Of a stretch of 64,000 nucleotides of DNA, positions 21,036-31,033 are shown piece after piece. This DNA comes from Hoeflea sp. (lineage in GTDB: Bacteria > Pseudomonadota > Alphaproteobacteria > Rhizobiales > Rhizobiaceae): NCBI RefSeq assembly GCF_002733955.1, contig NZ_NVXQ01000009.1, positions 143,348-207,347 on the forward strand, given 5' to 3'. The notes beneath the pieces were generated by a model. It did no database searches. It was not told the origin of the DNA and worked only from the letters and a program-made list of their open reading frames with translations. The translations under genes were made by a program, and so were the position numbers. Numbering within the stretch: the first letter of the stretch is position 1; each line of letters opens with the position of its first letter.

Positions 21036-22538
21036 ATGACACTCGTCGACACCCGCACCCCTGAACCGAAACGGCTGATTCCCGGCGCCACCGGCGATTG
21101 GGAGGTCATCATCGGTCTGGAAGTCCATGCGCAGGTAACCAGCAACTCGAAACTGTTCTCCGGTTCGTCGACCGAGTTCGGCAAGGCAGCCAACTCCAAT
21201 GTCAGTCTCGTCGATGCGGCGATGCCCGGCATGCTGCCGGTGATCAACGAGGAATGCGTGGCCCAGGCCGTGCGCACCGGGCTCGGCCTCAAGGCGCAGA
21301 TCAACAAGCGCTCGGTGTTTGACCGCAAGAACTACTTCTATCCCGATCTGCCTCAGGGCTACCAGATTTCCCAGTTCAAGGATCCGATTGTCGGCGAGGG
21401 CACGATCATCATCTCGGTCGGCCCGGACCGGCAAGGCAATTTCGAGGACATCGAGATCGGTATCGAGCGCCTGCATCTCGAGCAGGACGCCGGCAAGTCG
21501 ATGCATGACCAGCATCCGTCGATGTCCTATGTCGATCTCAACCGTTCCGGCGTGGCGCTGATGGAGATCGTCTCCAAACCCGACATGCGCTCGGCCGACG
21601 AGGCCAAGGCCTATGTCACCAAGCTGCGCTCGATCCTGCGCTATCTCGGCACCTGCGACGGCAACATGGACGAGGGCTCGATGCGCGCCGACGTCAATGT
21701 CTCTGTGCGCAAGCCCGGCGGCGAGTTCGGCACACGCTGCGAAATCAAGAACGTCAACTCGATCCGCTTCGTCGGTCAGGCCATCGAATCCGAGGCCCGT
21801 CGCCAGATCGCGATCATCGAGGACGGCGGCACGATTGACCAGGAAACCCGCCTGTTCGATCCAGGCAAGGGCGAAACCCGTTCGATGCGCTCGAAAGAAG
21901 ATGCGCATGATTACCGTTATTTCCCCGACCCCGATCTGCTGCCGCTGGAGTTCGACCAGGCCTATGTCGATGCGCTCAAGGCCAATCTGCCCGAACTGCC
22001 AGACGACAAGAAGGCGCGTTTCGTCGCCGATATGGGCCTGAGCGTCTACGACGCCTCGATCCTGGTCTCCGAAAAGGCCGTCGCCGACTATTTCGAGGAA
22101 GTGGCCTCGGGCCGCGACGGCAAGATGGCGGCGAACTGGGTCATCAACGACCTGCTTGGCGCCTTGAACAAATCCGGCAAGGGCATTGAAGAGACTCCGG
22201 TTTCCCCGGCCCAGCTCGGCAGCATCATCGACATGATCAAGGACGGCACCATTTCCGGCAAGATCGCCAAGGACCTGTTCGAGATCATCTGGGAAGAGGG
22301 TGGTGATCCGGCCGAAGTCGTTGAGAGCCGCGGCATGAAGCAGGTCACCGACACCGGCGCCATCGAAAAGGCCGTCGACGAGGTCATCGCCGCCAACCCG
22401 GACCAGGTCGCCAAGGCCCAGGCCAAGCCCGCACTCGCCGGCTGGTTTGTCGGCCAGGTGATGAAGGCCACGGGCGGCAAGGCCAACCCGAAGGCGGTGC
22501 AGGAGCTGGTCAAGACCAAGCTCGGTATCGAGGAATAG
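21036..22538 (+). CDS. gatB: Asp-tRNA(Asn)/Glu-tRNA(Gln) amidotransferase subunit GatB
   Basis: 500 aa; [60 protein letters not shown]. Confidence 0.97.
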   Translation: MTLVDTRTPEPKRLIPGATGDWEVIIGLEVHAQVTSNSKLFSGSSTEFGKAANSNVSLVDAAMPGMLPVINEECVAQAVRTGLGLKAQINKRSVFDRKNYFYPDLPQGYQISQFKDPIVGEGTIIISVGPDRQGNFEDIEIGIERLHLEQDAGKSMHDQHPSMSYVDLNRSGVALMEIVSKPDMRSADEAKAYVTKLRSILRYLGTCDGNMDEGSMRADVNVSVRKPGGEFGTRCEIKNVNSIRFVGQAIESEARRQIAIIEDGGTIDQETRLFDPGKGETRSMRSKEDAHDYRYFPDPDLLPLEFDQAYVDALKANLPELPDDKKARFVADMGLSVYDASILVSEKAVADYFEEVASGRDGKMAANWVINDLLGALNKSGKGIEETPVSPAQLGSIIDMIKDGTISGKIAKDLFEIIWEEGGDPAEVVESRGMKQVTDTGAIEKAVDEVIAANPDQVAKAQAKPALAGWFVGQVMKATGGKANPKAVQELVKTKLGIEE

Positions 22539-22548
22539 GGCCAGCCAG

Positions 22549-23046
22549 ATGTTCTTCGTCCGCTCCGCGTCACCCCGCGATGTTTCAGCCATCCGCGACG
22601 TGCTGGCTGAAACCTGGCGCGCGACCTACGCGCCGTTCTACGGGGCGGCGAAGGTCGAGGAAATCATTGCCGATTGGCATTCCGAAGCGGCGATCAAGGA
22701 TTCAATGGCGCGCCCGAACGGCGAGTTCCTGGTGGCCGACGATGGCAAGCAGATCGGTGGCATGGCTTTTGCCAGCCACGCCCCGGGCACCCATGTGGTC
22801 TCGTTGCATCAGCTTTACGTCCGGCCTGAATGTCAGGGCCTGGGCATCGGGCGCGATCTTTTCGCCGAAATCGAGACCTGTTTCCCCGGCGCGCAGACGC
22901 TCACGCTTGAAGTCGATCCCGGCAATGAGCCGGCCATTGCCTTCTACCAGTCCCACGGCATGGAGCAGACCGGCAGCACCGACAATTGCGGCAAGGACCA
23001 GTCGGGCATCCCAGCCGTAATCATGAGCAAACCACTCCTGGGATAG
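22549..23046 (+). CDS. GNAT family N-acetyltransferase
   Basis: MFFVRSASPRDVSAIRDVLAETWRATYAPFYG...LHQLYVRPECQGLGIGRDLFAEIE. Confidence 0.88.
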   Translation: MFFVRSASPRDVSAIRDVLAETWRATYAPFYGAAKVEEIIADWHSEAAIKDSMARPNGEFLVADDGKQIGGMAFASHAPGTHVVSLHQLYVRPECQGLGIGRDLFAEIETCFPGAQTLTLEVDPGNEPAIAFYQSHGMEQTGSTDNCGKDQSGIPAVIMSKPLLG

Positions 23047-23080
23047 GGGGCAGGGCGAACATCCCGACCCAATCCCGGGT

Positions 23081-23524
23081 TCAGTTGGCTTCCAGTTCCT
23101 GGCCCTTGTCGTCCCAGAACCGCACGGCTGAGCATTCGATGATGTAGCTCCGGCGTTCGCGGTCGCAGGCGACTTCGATGGCCGCCAATACCGCTTGTTT
23201 GCTGTCCCAGCCGCACAGATATTCGTGCCAGTGCAGACCTTCCTGATGCTGGACGAACAGGTCCGCCGACCAGCCCGCCGGATAGCACCACTTCACCCTG
23301 AGGCAATCCTGCGCCATCGCGCCGCCTTCCACGCATTTCTCCCTTGCGCAGGCGAGTGTCTTGTCCGTGCTTTGTCCGGTGCACACGCCCGAGGATTGCT
23401 CGGGCGCTTCGGCAAAGGCGATGCCGATCGGGCCATCCTGCGCGCCGGCCATGACACTCGTCATGAGCACGATCATCGCCGCGCGAGTACATGTGTGGAT
23501 CAATTGTTCCCCCTCCGTCATCAC
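23081..23524 (-). CDS. Hypothetical secreted Cys-rich protein (147 aa)
   Basis: N-terminal hydrophobic segment and multiple Cys residues in the mature part; no family recognised. Confidence 0.55.
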   Translation of the reverse strand: MMTEGEQLIHTCTRAAMIVLMTSVMAGAQDGPIGIAFAEAPEQSSGVCTGQSTDKTLACAREKCVEGGAMAQDCLRVKWCYPAGWSADLFVQHQEGLHWHEYLCGWDSKQAVLAAIEVACDRERRSYIIECSAVRFWDDKGQELEAN

Positions 23525-23672
23525 ATTCGGTAATCATGCCGTCATTTTTTCTGTGTGAACAGTCAAAAGCCGAATTGACGCATGCGGAAGCTTGCTCTCA
23601 AGGTTACCATGCTGTGGTTCACGTAAGCTATGTGGCGGGCGCTGCGGCGGGTATCTGCGTTAGGGGAATTGC

Positions 23673-24161
23673 ATGACACAGTGTTTGAAGATTGCCATAC
23701 CGGTATTTGTTCTCGGTTTTCTCGCCGGCGCCGCCTTCTGGTTTCTTTTTTCTCCTGCGTTCATCGACCGTGTTGTCAGTGAAGAACTGCCGGCGGGTTT
23801 TGACCTGAGTGAACTCCGCAGCGGCGATTTTCGCGATGTTGATGGCGCTCACCGCGGGTCGGGCAAGGCACAGGTTCTGGTTTCGCCGGCCGGCGCCGCG
23901 CTGCTCAGGTTCACCGAGTTTGAAGTCACCAACGGTCCGGCCCTCGAAGTCTGGCTGGTCAAGGATCCGGACCCAAAGAAATCGGCTGATGTAAGCGCCA
24001 GTCAATGGCTTTCGCTTGGCCCGCTTCGCGGCAACAAGGGCGACCAGACTTATGTCATACCCGAAGGCACCGATCTGTCGGAATGGGGCTCGGTGGTGAT
24101 CTGGTGCGAGCAGTTCAGCGTTCTGTTCTCGGTCGCGACGCTGTCTGAGGCACGAATCTAG
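23673..24161 (+). CDS. DM13 domain-containing protein
   Basis: 162 aa, N-terminal TM, FRDVDGAHRGSGKAQVLVSPAGAALLRFTEFEVTNGPALEVWLVKDPD...VVIWCEQFSVLFSVATL (DM13-like). Confidence 0.82.
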   Translation: MTQCLKIAIPVFVLGFLAGAAFWFLFSPAFIDRVVSEELPAGFDLSELRSGDFRDVDGAHRGSGKAQVLVSPAGAALLRFTEFEVTNGPALEVWLVKDPDPKKSADVSASQWLSLGPLRGNKGDQTYVIPEGTDLSEWGSVVIWCEQFSVLFSVATLSEARI

Positions 24162-24170
24162 GGGCAGGCG

Positions 24171-24629
24171 ATGGATGTGGAAATCCGGCCGGCGCGACGG
24201 GAAGATGTCGCAGCCATTGCGGCAATGTTTGCCGGCGACGAGCTGGGCGGGCATGGCGACAGCGCGGATCCGGCTGACCTGCCGGCCTACACCGCCGCCT
24301 TCGACGCAATTGACGGCAGCCCCAATGATCAGCTTCTCGTCGCCGTCCGCGGCGGGGAAATTGTCGGCACCTTTCAGACAACCCTGATCACCTCGCTCAC
24401 CGGCAAGGGCAGTACGAACCTGACGATCGAAGCCGTCCACACCCGCAGCGACATGCGCGGCCATGGAATCGGCGAGGCGATGATCAGCCATGCGATCGAG
24501 CAGGCCCGAACAAGCGGGGCACGGCTGGTGCAGTTGATGTCCAATGCCAACCGGGCCGGCGCGCACAGGTTTTACAGCCGTCTTGGCTTCAGCCAGAGCC
24601 ATCTCGGCTTCAAGATGAAATTGCGCTGA
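24171..24629 (+). CDS. GNAT family N-acetyltransferase
   Basis: IRPARREDVAAIAAMFAGDELGG...IEAVHTRSDMRGHGIGEAMISHAIEQARTSGARLVQLMSNANRAGAHRFYSRLGF. Confidence 0.9.
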   Translation: MDVEIRPARREDVAAIAAMFAGDELGGHGDSADPADLPAYTAAFDAIDGSPNDQLLVAVRGGEIVGTFQTTLITSLTGKGSTNLTIEAVHTRSDMRGHGIGEAMISHAIEQARTSGARLVQLMSNANRAGAHRFYSRLGFSQSHLGFKMKLR

Positions 24630-24729
24630 GCCGATAGTCCAGACACTGGACAATGCAGGCTCAGCGGGCCATAAGGCGAGACAAGACGCGGCTGCAATGC
24701 GGCCGCCAGTCCACGGACGAGAGGCTTTC

Positions 24730-25128
24730 ATGAAGGCACTACTTCTTCAGATGTTTACCTGGTGGAACGGACAGACCTGGGGGACCAGGTTTCACACCTG
24801 GCGCCACGGCACCCGCGTTGGCGAAGATGCCGACGGCAATGTCTATTATGAAGGCGGAACTGATTCAGAGGGCCGCACCCGCCGCTGGGTGATCTACAAC
24901 GGCTACTCGGAAGCCTCCGCGATTCCACCCGGCTGGCATGGCTGGATTCATCACCGCACCGATGTCTCGCCTGCGGCTGAAAACTACGTGCCAAAGCCTT
25001 GGGAAAAAGCCCATATTGCCAACATGACCGGCACCGGTCGCGCCTATCACCCCAAGGGCTCGATCCTCAACCAGGGTGCGCGTCCTCATGTGACCGGCGA
25101 CTACGACGCCTGGACCCCGAAATCCTGA
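24730..25128 (+). CDS. NADH:ubiquinone oxidoreductase subunit NDUFA12-like
   Basis: MKALLLQMFTWWNGQTWGTRFHTWRHGTRVGEDADGNVYYEGG...RRWVIYNGYSEASAIPPGWHGWIHHRTD. Confidence 0.93.
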   Translation: MKALLLQMFTWWNGQTWGTRFHTWRHGTRVGEDADGNVYYEGGTDSEGRTRRWVIYNGYSEASAIPPGWHGWIHHRTDVSPAAENYVPKPWEKAHIANMTGTGRAYHPKGSILNQGARPHVTGDYDAWTPKS

Positions 25129-25250
25129 CAGGCCGTCGTGGCTTTGGCGCAGCCCTGCCACATTTCATGCTTAACGCTTCGTTGATGGCGGTGGGCTAGG
25201 CTCTCCGCCTGAGACCTGCCGGGAACGGCCTTATTGTGGCCTTGTGACGA

Positions 25251-25685
25251 GTGAAGCGAATGAATTTCCACCTCAAAAGACTTGCAACAGCCGCGGGCGC
25301 GCTGCTCGTTGCGGCAACGGCCGGGTTCGCCGGTCCGGCTCAGGCCGCGCGCATCGAGAATCCGGTGGCGGTGTTTTCCGGGATCGACAAGATCACCGGT
25401 CGAATCACCACCTTCGATGTGTATGTCGGCGAAACCGTGCAATTCGGCGCCCTGCAGGTCACGCCCCGGATTTGCTACAGCCGCGACGAAACCGAGGCGC
25501 CGAAGACCACCACCTTTGTCGAGGTCGATGAAATCACCCTCGACCGCAAGATCCGGCGGCTTTTCACAGGCTGGATGTTTGCTGATTCTCCCGGTCTGAA
25601 CGCGGTTGACCATGCCGTTTATGACGTCTGGCTCAAGGACTGCAAGCAGCAGTCCGACATTCCCGCCCCGAGCTCCGGCAACTGA
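25251..25685 (+). CDS. DUF2155 domain-containing protein
   Basis: Signal-peptide-like start; ENPVAVFSGIDKITGRITTFDVYVGETVQFGALQVTPRICYSRDETEAPKTTTFVEVDE. Confidence 0.88.
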   Translation: MKRMNFHLKRLATAAGALLVAATAGFAGPAQAARIENPVAVFSGIDKITGRITTFDVYVGETVQFGALQVTPRICYSRDETEAPKTTTFVEVDEITLDRKIRRLFTGWMFADSPGLNAVDHAVYDVWLKDCKQQSDIPAPSSGN

Positions 25686-25736
25686 TTCCCGCTGACGCAA
25701 GCAGCCCCATGTGTGCGGCAACACTGAGAACACCAG

Positions 25737-25770
25737 AACGCCGCGCACCAGATCAAGTGCGCGGCGTTTT
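25737..25770 (+). terminator. Intrinsic-terminator-like hairpin downstream of DUF2155
   Basis: AACGCCGCGCAC-CAGATCAA-GTGCGCGGCGTT followed by TT; perfect 12-bp arms. Confidence 0.8.
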
Positions 25771-25806
25771 GCATGATTATGGTCTGGCTGTTTGCGAGCC
25801 TGCGGC

Positions 25807-28044
25807 TTACCGCGAGGCGACCGGGGTAACCAGCGGCGTGATGCGGCGGATCGTGACCCGGCGGTTGAGCCGTTCCGGTGCTTCGGTGCGAACCTTGAGA
25901 TAGCGCTCGCCGTAGCCCTGTGTGACCAGGTTTTCCGGCGGAATGCCAAACACGTCGGTCAGTGCCACGGCTATGGTTTCGGCGCGCTTGTCTGACAGCA
26001 GAAGGTTGGATTCGTCCCGGCCCACAGCGTCGGTGTGACCTTCGATCAGGAAGGTTTCCGCCGGATTGCGGTCAAGGATCTCGCTCATCGCGTCGGCCAC
26101 ATCGGAAAGCCGCTGGATCTGGTCTTCGGCAATGCTTGCCTTGCCGAATTCGAATGTCAGCGAATCCATGTCGACGCGGCGGACCTTGTCCCGGATACGG
26201 GCGGAGCGGCGGACCTCCTCGACGGAGTAGAGACGTTCAACCCGTTCGACCGGCGGCTCCAGCAGGAAATCGAGATAGGCAGAAGGCTCGGCATCCGTGG
26301 CGTCGAGAATATAGTCTGCGATCGGAATGCCCAGCCGCAGTGGCGGCAGGTTGCGGCCCGGATCCACGAAGGCTTCGCGCGAGCCGTCGCTGTTGGCTTC
26401 TGCGTAAAACAGCACATATTCCTGACCATCAGGCATGATCCGGCTGCGCTGGATCACGTCACCCCAGCGGTTGCTGATGGTGACAAGCTGCACACCATTG
26501 GGACGGACGATGACTTCACGTGTCCGGCCGCCGCGCAGACGCTCGTAATAGACCTCTTCGCTGCCCGCGCGCAGACGCTCGCGCTCGTCATGTTCGATGA
26601 CGGTGCGATTGTCGACCTCGATGATGGTCCGGTTATCGGTCTGATTGATGATGGTGACGTTGGTCTGGGCTTCACGCGGGGGCGCTTCGTTCACACGTTC
26701 GCCACGCTCCGACATCGCGGCTTCCGGGCCGGCAGCGGAGCGGGAGGCCGGGGCCTGTGCTTCGGCATCCGAAGCCGGAGGAGGGGGCGCCGGTTCGCTC
26801 GAGGCCGCTGCTGGAGCGGGTTGGGTGCCGCTTTCGTCTGCGATCGGTTCTTCCTTGGCGCTGTCTAGCACAGGCGCGCCATCCTCGACGGGAAGGGTGA
26901 GAACCTCTTCCTCGGCAGGCGCCGGGCTTTCTGGCTCTGATTGCTGGCTCGGTGCCGCGTCAGACGCTTCCGTTGCGCTGGTGGAATCGTCGGTCATCGG
27001 CTCGGGGGCTGTGTCCCCGCCTTCAGCAGGGGTATCGTTTGTTTGGGCGGATGCAGGTGTATCGGCTCCTTCAGCGGGCTCTGGAGCCGTTTCGGCTTGT
27101 GCTTCGCTTTTGGGCGCGACCAGACGCTGGGTATCAGGTGCCTCAATAGCGGGTGCGGCTTCGCCAACTGGCTCGTTGCTCTCAGGCGCTTCGCTAGCCG
27201 GAACAGGCTGATCGGAGGCGGCCGGCTCTTCGGCGGCCGGGGCTTCGGTGGCAGATGCTTCTGGTGCAACTTCACCCTCTTCTGTCACCGGCAGATCTGG
27301 TGCAGCTGGCTCTTCTACCGGGACCGGCTTCTGTGCAACTGGTTCTTCAGCTGAGGCGGGTTCAGCAGATTGCTGCTCGGGTTCTGCAGCAGCGGCAGGC
27401 TGTTCGGCTTGGCCTTCAGCCTTGACAGCGGGCTCGGCTTCAACCGGTGCTGCTTCAGCCGGCTGCTCCGCCTCTGCGGAGCCTTCGCCTGTCGCCTGTG
27501 CTTCAACACCGGAGTCGGCAGGCGCCTCGGCGGCTGATGGCGCCACTGGTTCGCTGGGTGCGGGGGTGGCTTCCGGAGCGGCAGCCGGTTCGGGTTCCGA
27601 AACCGGTTGCTCTGCTGCGGGGGCAGGCGCGGGTTCAGCCGGCGCCTCGGCAGCCGCCGGTGCGGGTTCGGCAGGTCTTTCTTCCGCAGCGTCTGCGGCG
27701 GCGGGCTCGGGAGACTGGGCTGCGGCCTGAGCAGCCTGAAGTCCGGCCTGGGCAGCTTCCACCTCGGCTTGCGCTGTGGCGACATCGCCGCCTGTGCTTT
27801 CTGCTTCCGCCTTGCGTTCGAGCGCTGCTGCAAGAGCATCTTCGGCATCAGCAACGCTCATCTGCACGTGAACGAGCGGATACTGAATGGCGGGCTGGCC
27901 GACAGCGGGAGCCTGAGCCAGGCTGAATGAGGCGGCGTGGCTGAAGCCAAGGCTGCAAAGGCTGATGGCGGTGGAGGCAAGTAGGGTCCGTGTCAATGTC
28001 ACGAGGGCAACTCCTGTAGGGTAAACGTTCCTTCGAACAGACAA
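25807..28044 (-). CDS. OmpA-family protein with long Ala/Glu/Pro-rich low-complexity region
   Basis: 745 aa; C-terminal OmpA-like motif FLIEGHTDAVGRDESNLLLSDKRAETIAVALTDVFGIPPENLVTQGYGERYL; signal-like N-terminus; GTG start at about 28002 also possible. Confidence 0.88.
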   Translation of the reverse strand: MSVRRNVYPTGVALVTLTRTLLASTAISLCSLGFSHAASFSLAQAPAVGQPAIQYPLVHVQMSVADAEDALAAALERKAEAESTGGDVATAQAEVEAAQAGLQAAQAAAQSPEPAAADAAEERPAEPAPAAAEAPAEPAPAPAAEQPVSEPEPAAAPEATPAPSEPVAPSAAEAPADSGVEAQATGEGSAEAEQPAEAAPVEAEPAVKAEGQAEQPAAAAEPEQQSAEPASAEEPVAQKPVPVEEPAAPDLPVTEEGEVAPEASATEAPAAEEPAASDQPVPASEAPESNEPVGEAAPAIEAPDTQRLVAPKSEAQAETAPEPAEGADTPASAQTNDTPAEGGDTAPEPMTDDSTSATEASDAAPSQQSEPESPAPAEEEVLTLPVEDGAPVLDSAKEEPIADESGTQPAPAAASSEPAPPPPASDAEAQAPASRSAAGPEAAMSERGERVNEAPPREAQTNVTIINQTDNRTIIEVDNRTVIEHDERERLRAGSEEVYYERLRGGRTREVIVRPNGVQLVTISNRWGDVIQRSRIMPDGQEYVLFYAEANSDGSREAFVDPGRNLPPLRLGIPIADYILDATDAEPSAYLDFLLEPPVERVERLYSVEEVRRSARIRDKVRRVDMDSLTFEFGKASIAEDQIQRLSDVADAMSEILDRNPAETFLIEGHTDAVGRDESNLLLSDKRAETIAVALTDVFGIPPENLVTQGYGERYLKVRTEAPERLNRRVTIRRITPLVTPVASR

Positions 28045-28227
28045 CGCCTAGGTGACCACAGTGGTTCCATTCACCCGCAATCCTCTACCACCCTCGGCGC
28101 AGCTGCAAAAACGGCCGTAACGCGTGGTCGGCACATGGGCAGTTCACTTGGGGCGAATGATTGGCAGGACAGGGAAGGTCGGATTGTACCGAAAGGGGAG
28201 AACGTCTGCAGGGCCGCTGTCGCTATC

Positions 28228-28869
28228 TCACGATGTCGTGCGGTCGCCCTGGTGCGTATCGGCAAAGGCCAGATCTGGCCCCTCGAGCGCCTCTGCGAGC
28301 AGGTCGACATAGTCTTCGCGTGGCACGTCAATGGCGCCGAAGCGCTTCAGATGCTCGGTGGTGAACTGGGTATCGAGCAGCACGAACTGGCGCGCGCGCA
28401 GCCTCTCAACAAGGTGCACCAGGCAGACCTTCGAGGCGTCGGTGGCGCGGCTGAACATGCTCTCGCCGAAAAAGGCCCGGCGCAGGGATACCCCGTACAG
28501 CCCGCCCACCAGCCTGCCATCGCGCCAGGCCTCGACGCTGTGGGCGTGGTTGAGCCGGTGTAATTCGCTGTAGAGTTCGGTGATGGTCGAATTAATCCAG
28601 GTCGATGGACGATTTTCGACGCTTTCCGCACAGGCTGCAACGACCGCGTCGAACGCGGTGTTGATGCGGATCTCGAATGGCCCCTGGCGCACGGTGCGGG
28701 CGAGCCGCTTGGGGATGTGAAACCCGTCCAGCGGCAGCACCCCGCGCATCTCCGGCTCGACCCAGAACAGGTCCGGGTCGTCGGCCGAATCCGCCATCGG
28801 AAACAATCCCGACGCATAGGCACGCAGCAAAAGGTCCGGCGTGATCTGGGGCTGAGAGCCGTGTGGCAC
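28228..28869 (-). CDS. aat: Leucyl/phenylalanyl-tRNA--protein transferase
   Basis: 213 aa; [49 protein letters not shown]. Confidence 0.95.
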   Translation of the reverse strand: MPHGSQPQITPDLLLRAYASGLFPMADSADDPDLFWVEPEMRGVLPLDGFHIPKRLARTVRQGPFEIRINTAFDAVVAACAESVENRPSTWINSTITELYSELHRLNHAHSVEAWRDGRLVGGLYGVSLRRAFFGESMFSRATDASKVCLVHLVERLRARQFVLLDTQFTTEHLKRFGAIDVPREDYVDLLAEALEGPDLAFADTHQGDRTTS

Positions 28870-28901
28870 CTCAGCCTCCTCGAACCAGTGTGATCGCGGT
28901 G

Positions 28902-30260
28902 TTATTTGCCGGCTTTGGCGGCTTTGGCGGCGAGGAATTTTTCCAGCCAGTGAATGTCGTAGTCACCATTTGCGATGTCCGGATTGGCAAGAAGATCACG
29001 AAACAGCGGGATCGTGGTGTTGATGCCGTCGACCACGAACTCGTCGAGCGCACGACGGAGCCGCATCATGCATTCGACCCGGGTCCGCCCGTGAACGATC
29101 AGCTTTCCGATCAGGCTGTCGTAAAAGGGCGGGATCTTGTAGCCCTGGTACACGCCTGAATCGACGCGCACGCCAAGCCCGCCGGGCGGATGGTAGTGCG
29201 TGATCGTGCCGGGCGAGGGGACGAAAGTGTCCGGATCCTCGGCATTGATGCGGCATTCGATCGCGTGGCCCTGAAACCGGATCTCTTCCTGTGTCACCGA
29301 CAGCCCGGCGCCCGAGGCGATGCGGATCTGCTCATTGACCAGGTCGATCCCGGTAATGGCTTCGGTGATGGTGTGTTCAACCTGCAGCCGGGTGTTCATT
29401 TCGATGAAATAGAACTCGCCGTTCTCGTAGAGAAACTCGATCGTTCCGGCGCCGCGATATTTCAGCTTGCGCATTGCTTCCGCGCAGATCTCGCCGATTT
29501 CCATGCGCTGGTCTTCGTTCAGCGAAGGCGAGTTGGCTTCTTCCCAGACCTTCTGGTGCCGCCGCTGCAGCGAGCAGTCGCGCTCGCCCAGATGCACCGC
29601 GTTGCCTTCGCCGTCGCCAAGCACCTGGACCTCGATGTGCCGGGGGCGGCCCAGATATTTTTCCATGTAGACGGCGTCATTGCCGAAATTGGCAAGAGCC
29701 TCCGAACGGGCCGTCGACAGGGCTTCGGAAAGCTCCTCGTCGTTGTGCGCCACCTTCATGCCCTTGCCGCCGCCGCCGGCCGTCGCCTTGATCAGCACCG
29801 GGTATCCGGTTTCCTTGGCAATGCTGATGGCCTGGTTGACGTCGTGCACTTCTCCGTCGGACCCCGGTACGCATGGGATGCCAAGCGACACGGCGGTCTT
29901 CTTGGCCGTGATCTTGTCGCCCATCAGCCGGATGTGGTCAGCGGTCGGGCCGATGAAGGTGATGCCGTGGGCATCGAGGATATCGGCGAATTTGGCGTTC
30001 TCGGAAAGGAACCCGTAGCCCGGATGCACCGCGTCGGCGCCGGTGATCTCACAGGCGGCAACAATCTGGTGAATGTTGAGATAGCTGTCGCGCGAGGGGG
30101 GCGGTCCGATGCAGACGCTCTCGTCGGCCAGGCGCACATGCATGGCGTCCTGGTCGGCAGTGGAATGCACCGCGACGGTCTTGATGCCGAGCTCTTTGCA
30201 GGCGCGCAGCACCCTGAGCGCGATCTCTCCGCGGTTTGCTATGAGGACCTTTGAGAACAT
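28902..30260 (-). CDS. accC: Acetyl-CoA carboxylase, biotin carboxylase subunit
   Basis: [69 protein letters not shown]. Confidence 0.97.
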   Translation of the reverse strand: MFSKVLIANRGEIALRVLRACKELGIKTVAVHSTADQDAMHVRLADESVCIGPPPSRDSYLNIHQIVAACEITGADAVHPGYGFLSENAKFADILDAHGITFIGPTADHIRLMGDKITAKKTAVSLGIPCVPGSDGEVHDVNQAISIAKETGYPVLIKATAGGGGKGMKVAHNDEELSEALSTARSEALANFGNDAVYMEKYLGRPRHIEVQVLGDGEGNAVHLGERDCSLQRRHQKVWEEANSPSLNEDQRMEIGEICAEAMRKLKYRGAGTIEFLYENGEFYFIEMNTRLQVEHTITEAITGIDLVNEQIRIASGAGLSVTQEEIRFQGHAIECRINAEDPDTFVPSPGTITHYHPPGGLGVRVDSGVYQGYKIPPFYDSLIGKLIVHGRTRVECMMRLRRALDEFVVDGINTTIPLFRDLLANPDIANGDYDIHWLEKFLAAKAAKAGK

Positions 30261-30272
30261 AGCCTCGCTCAC

Positions 30273-30740
30273 CTACTCGATCACAATCATCGGTTCGCCG
30301 AATTCCACCGGATCGGCATCGCCAACCAGGATGTCGACAACCTTGCCGGAGCGCGGTGCGGGGATCTGGTTCATTGTCTTCATCGCTTCGATGATCAGGA
30401 TGGTCTGGCCTTCCTTGACCGACTGGCCGACTTCGACAAACGGCTTGGCGCCGGGTGCCGGCGACATGTAGACGGTGCCGACCATTGGCGCGGTAACGGC
30501 GTTGGCCGACGGTTTTGAAGCAGCGGCCGGAGCTTCCGACTGCTGCGCGGCTGCAGGCTGTGCGGCAGGTGCCGGGGCTTGCGCGACCGGCGCATGCACC
30601 ATCTGCGGCGTGCCGGCGCGGCTCACCCGGACGCGCAGATCATCCTGTTCGATCTCGATCTCGGTGAGGTCGGTGTCGTTGAGAATATTGGCCAGATCCC
30701 GGATCAGATCCTGGTCGATCGACGGTTTTCGTGTTGCCAT
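30273..30740 (-). CDS. accB: Acetyl-CoA carboxylase, biotin carboxyl carrier protein
   Basis: MATRKPSIDQDLIRDLANILNDTDLTEIEIEQDDLRVRVSR...LIIEAMKTMNQIPAPRSG; biotinyl-Lys motif. Confidence 0.96.
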   Translation of the reverse strand: MATRKPSIDQDLIRDLANILNDTDLTEIEIEQDDLRVRVSRAGTPQMVHAPVAQAPAPAAQPAAAQQSEAPAAASKPSANAVTAPMVGTVYMSPAPGAKPFVEVGQSVKEGQTILIIEAMKTMNQIPAPRSGKVVDILVGDADPVEFGEPMIVIE

Positions 30741-31033
30741 CGGACTGTTGCCTTTGTTTTTGTTGTCGCCGACGGCAGTTGCAGCCGTCGCGCTGGTTGT
30801 CTGTCCTTTACAGCCCAGAACTGCCCGGTGACAAGCCCGCACGGTTCAAGGAGCCGAGAATTGGCCTGAAAACCCGAAATGCGGGGTCAGGCCGCTTGGT
30901 ATGCATCCATACACTGTCTGGCAGGGCCTATGAGAAAGCTTTCGCAGGCGCACTGCATTTTCCACAAGCGATTGCGGGAGACCGGCGGATTGGAGCGGTT
31001 TGCAGCCGCCCGGCCGCCCGCCTGGGGAGCGTC

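Noticed and set aside
20565-22592. 675 aa minus-strand ORF antisense to gatB
   Set aside because: Mirror ORF from high GC3 codon bias; only the last 95 codons (DUF6455-like) are supported.
26645-27730. Ser/Gly/Ala-rich plus-strand ORFs over the OmpA low-complexity region
   Set aside because: Reverse translation of A/E/P-rich repeats; not independent genes.
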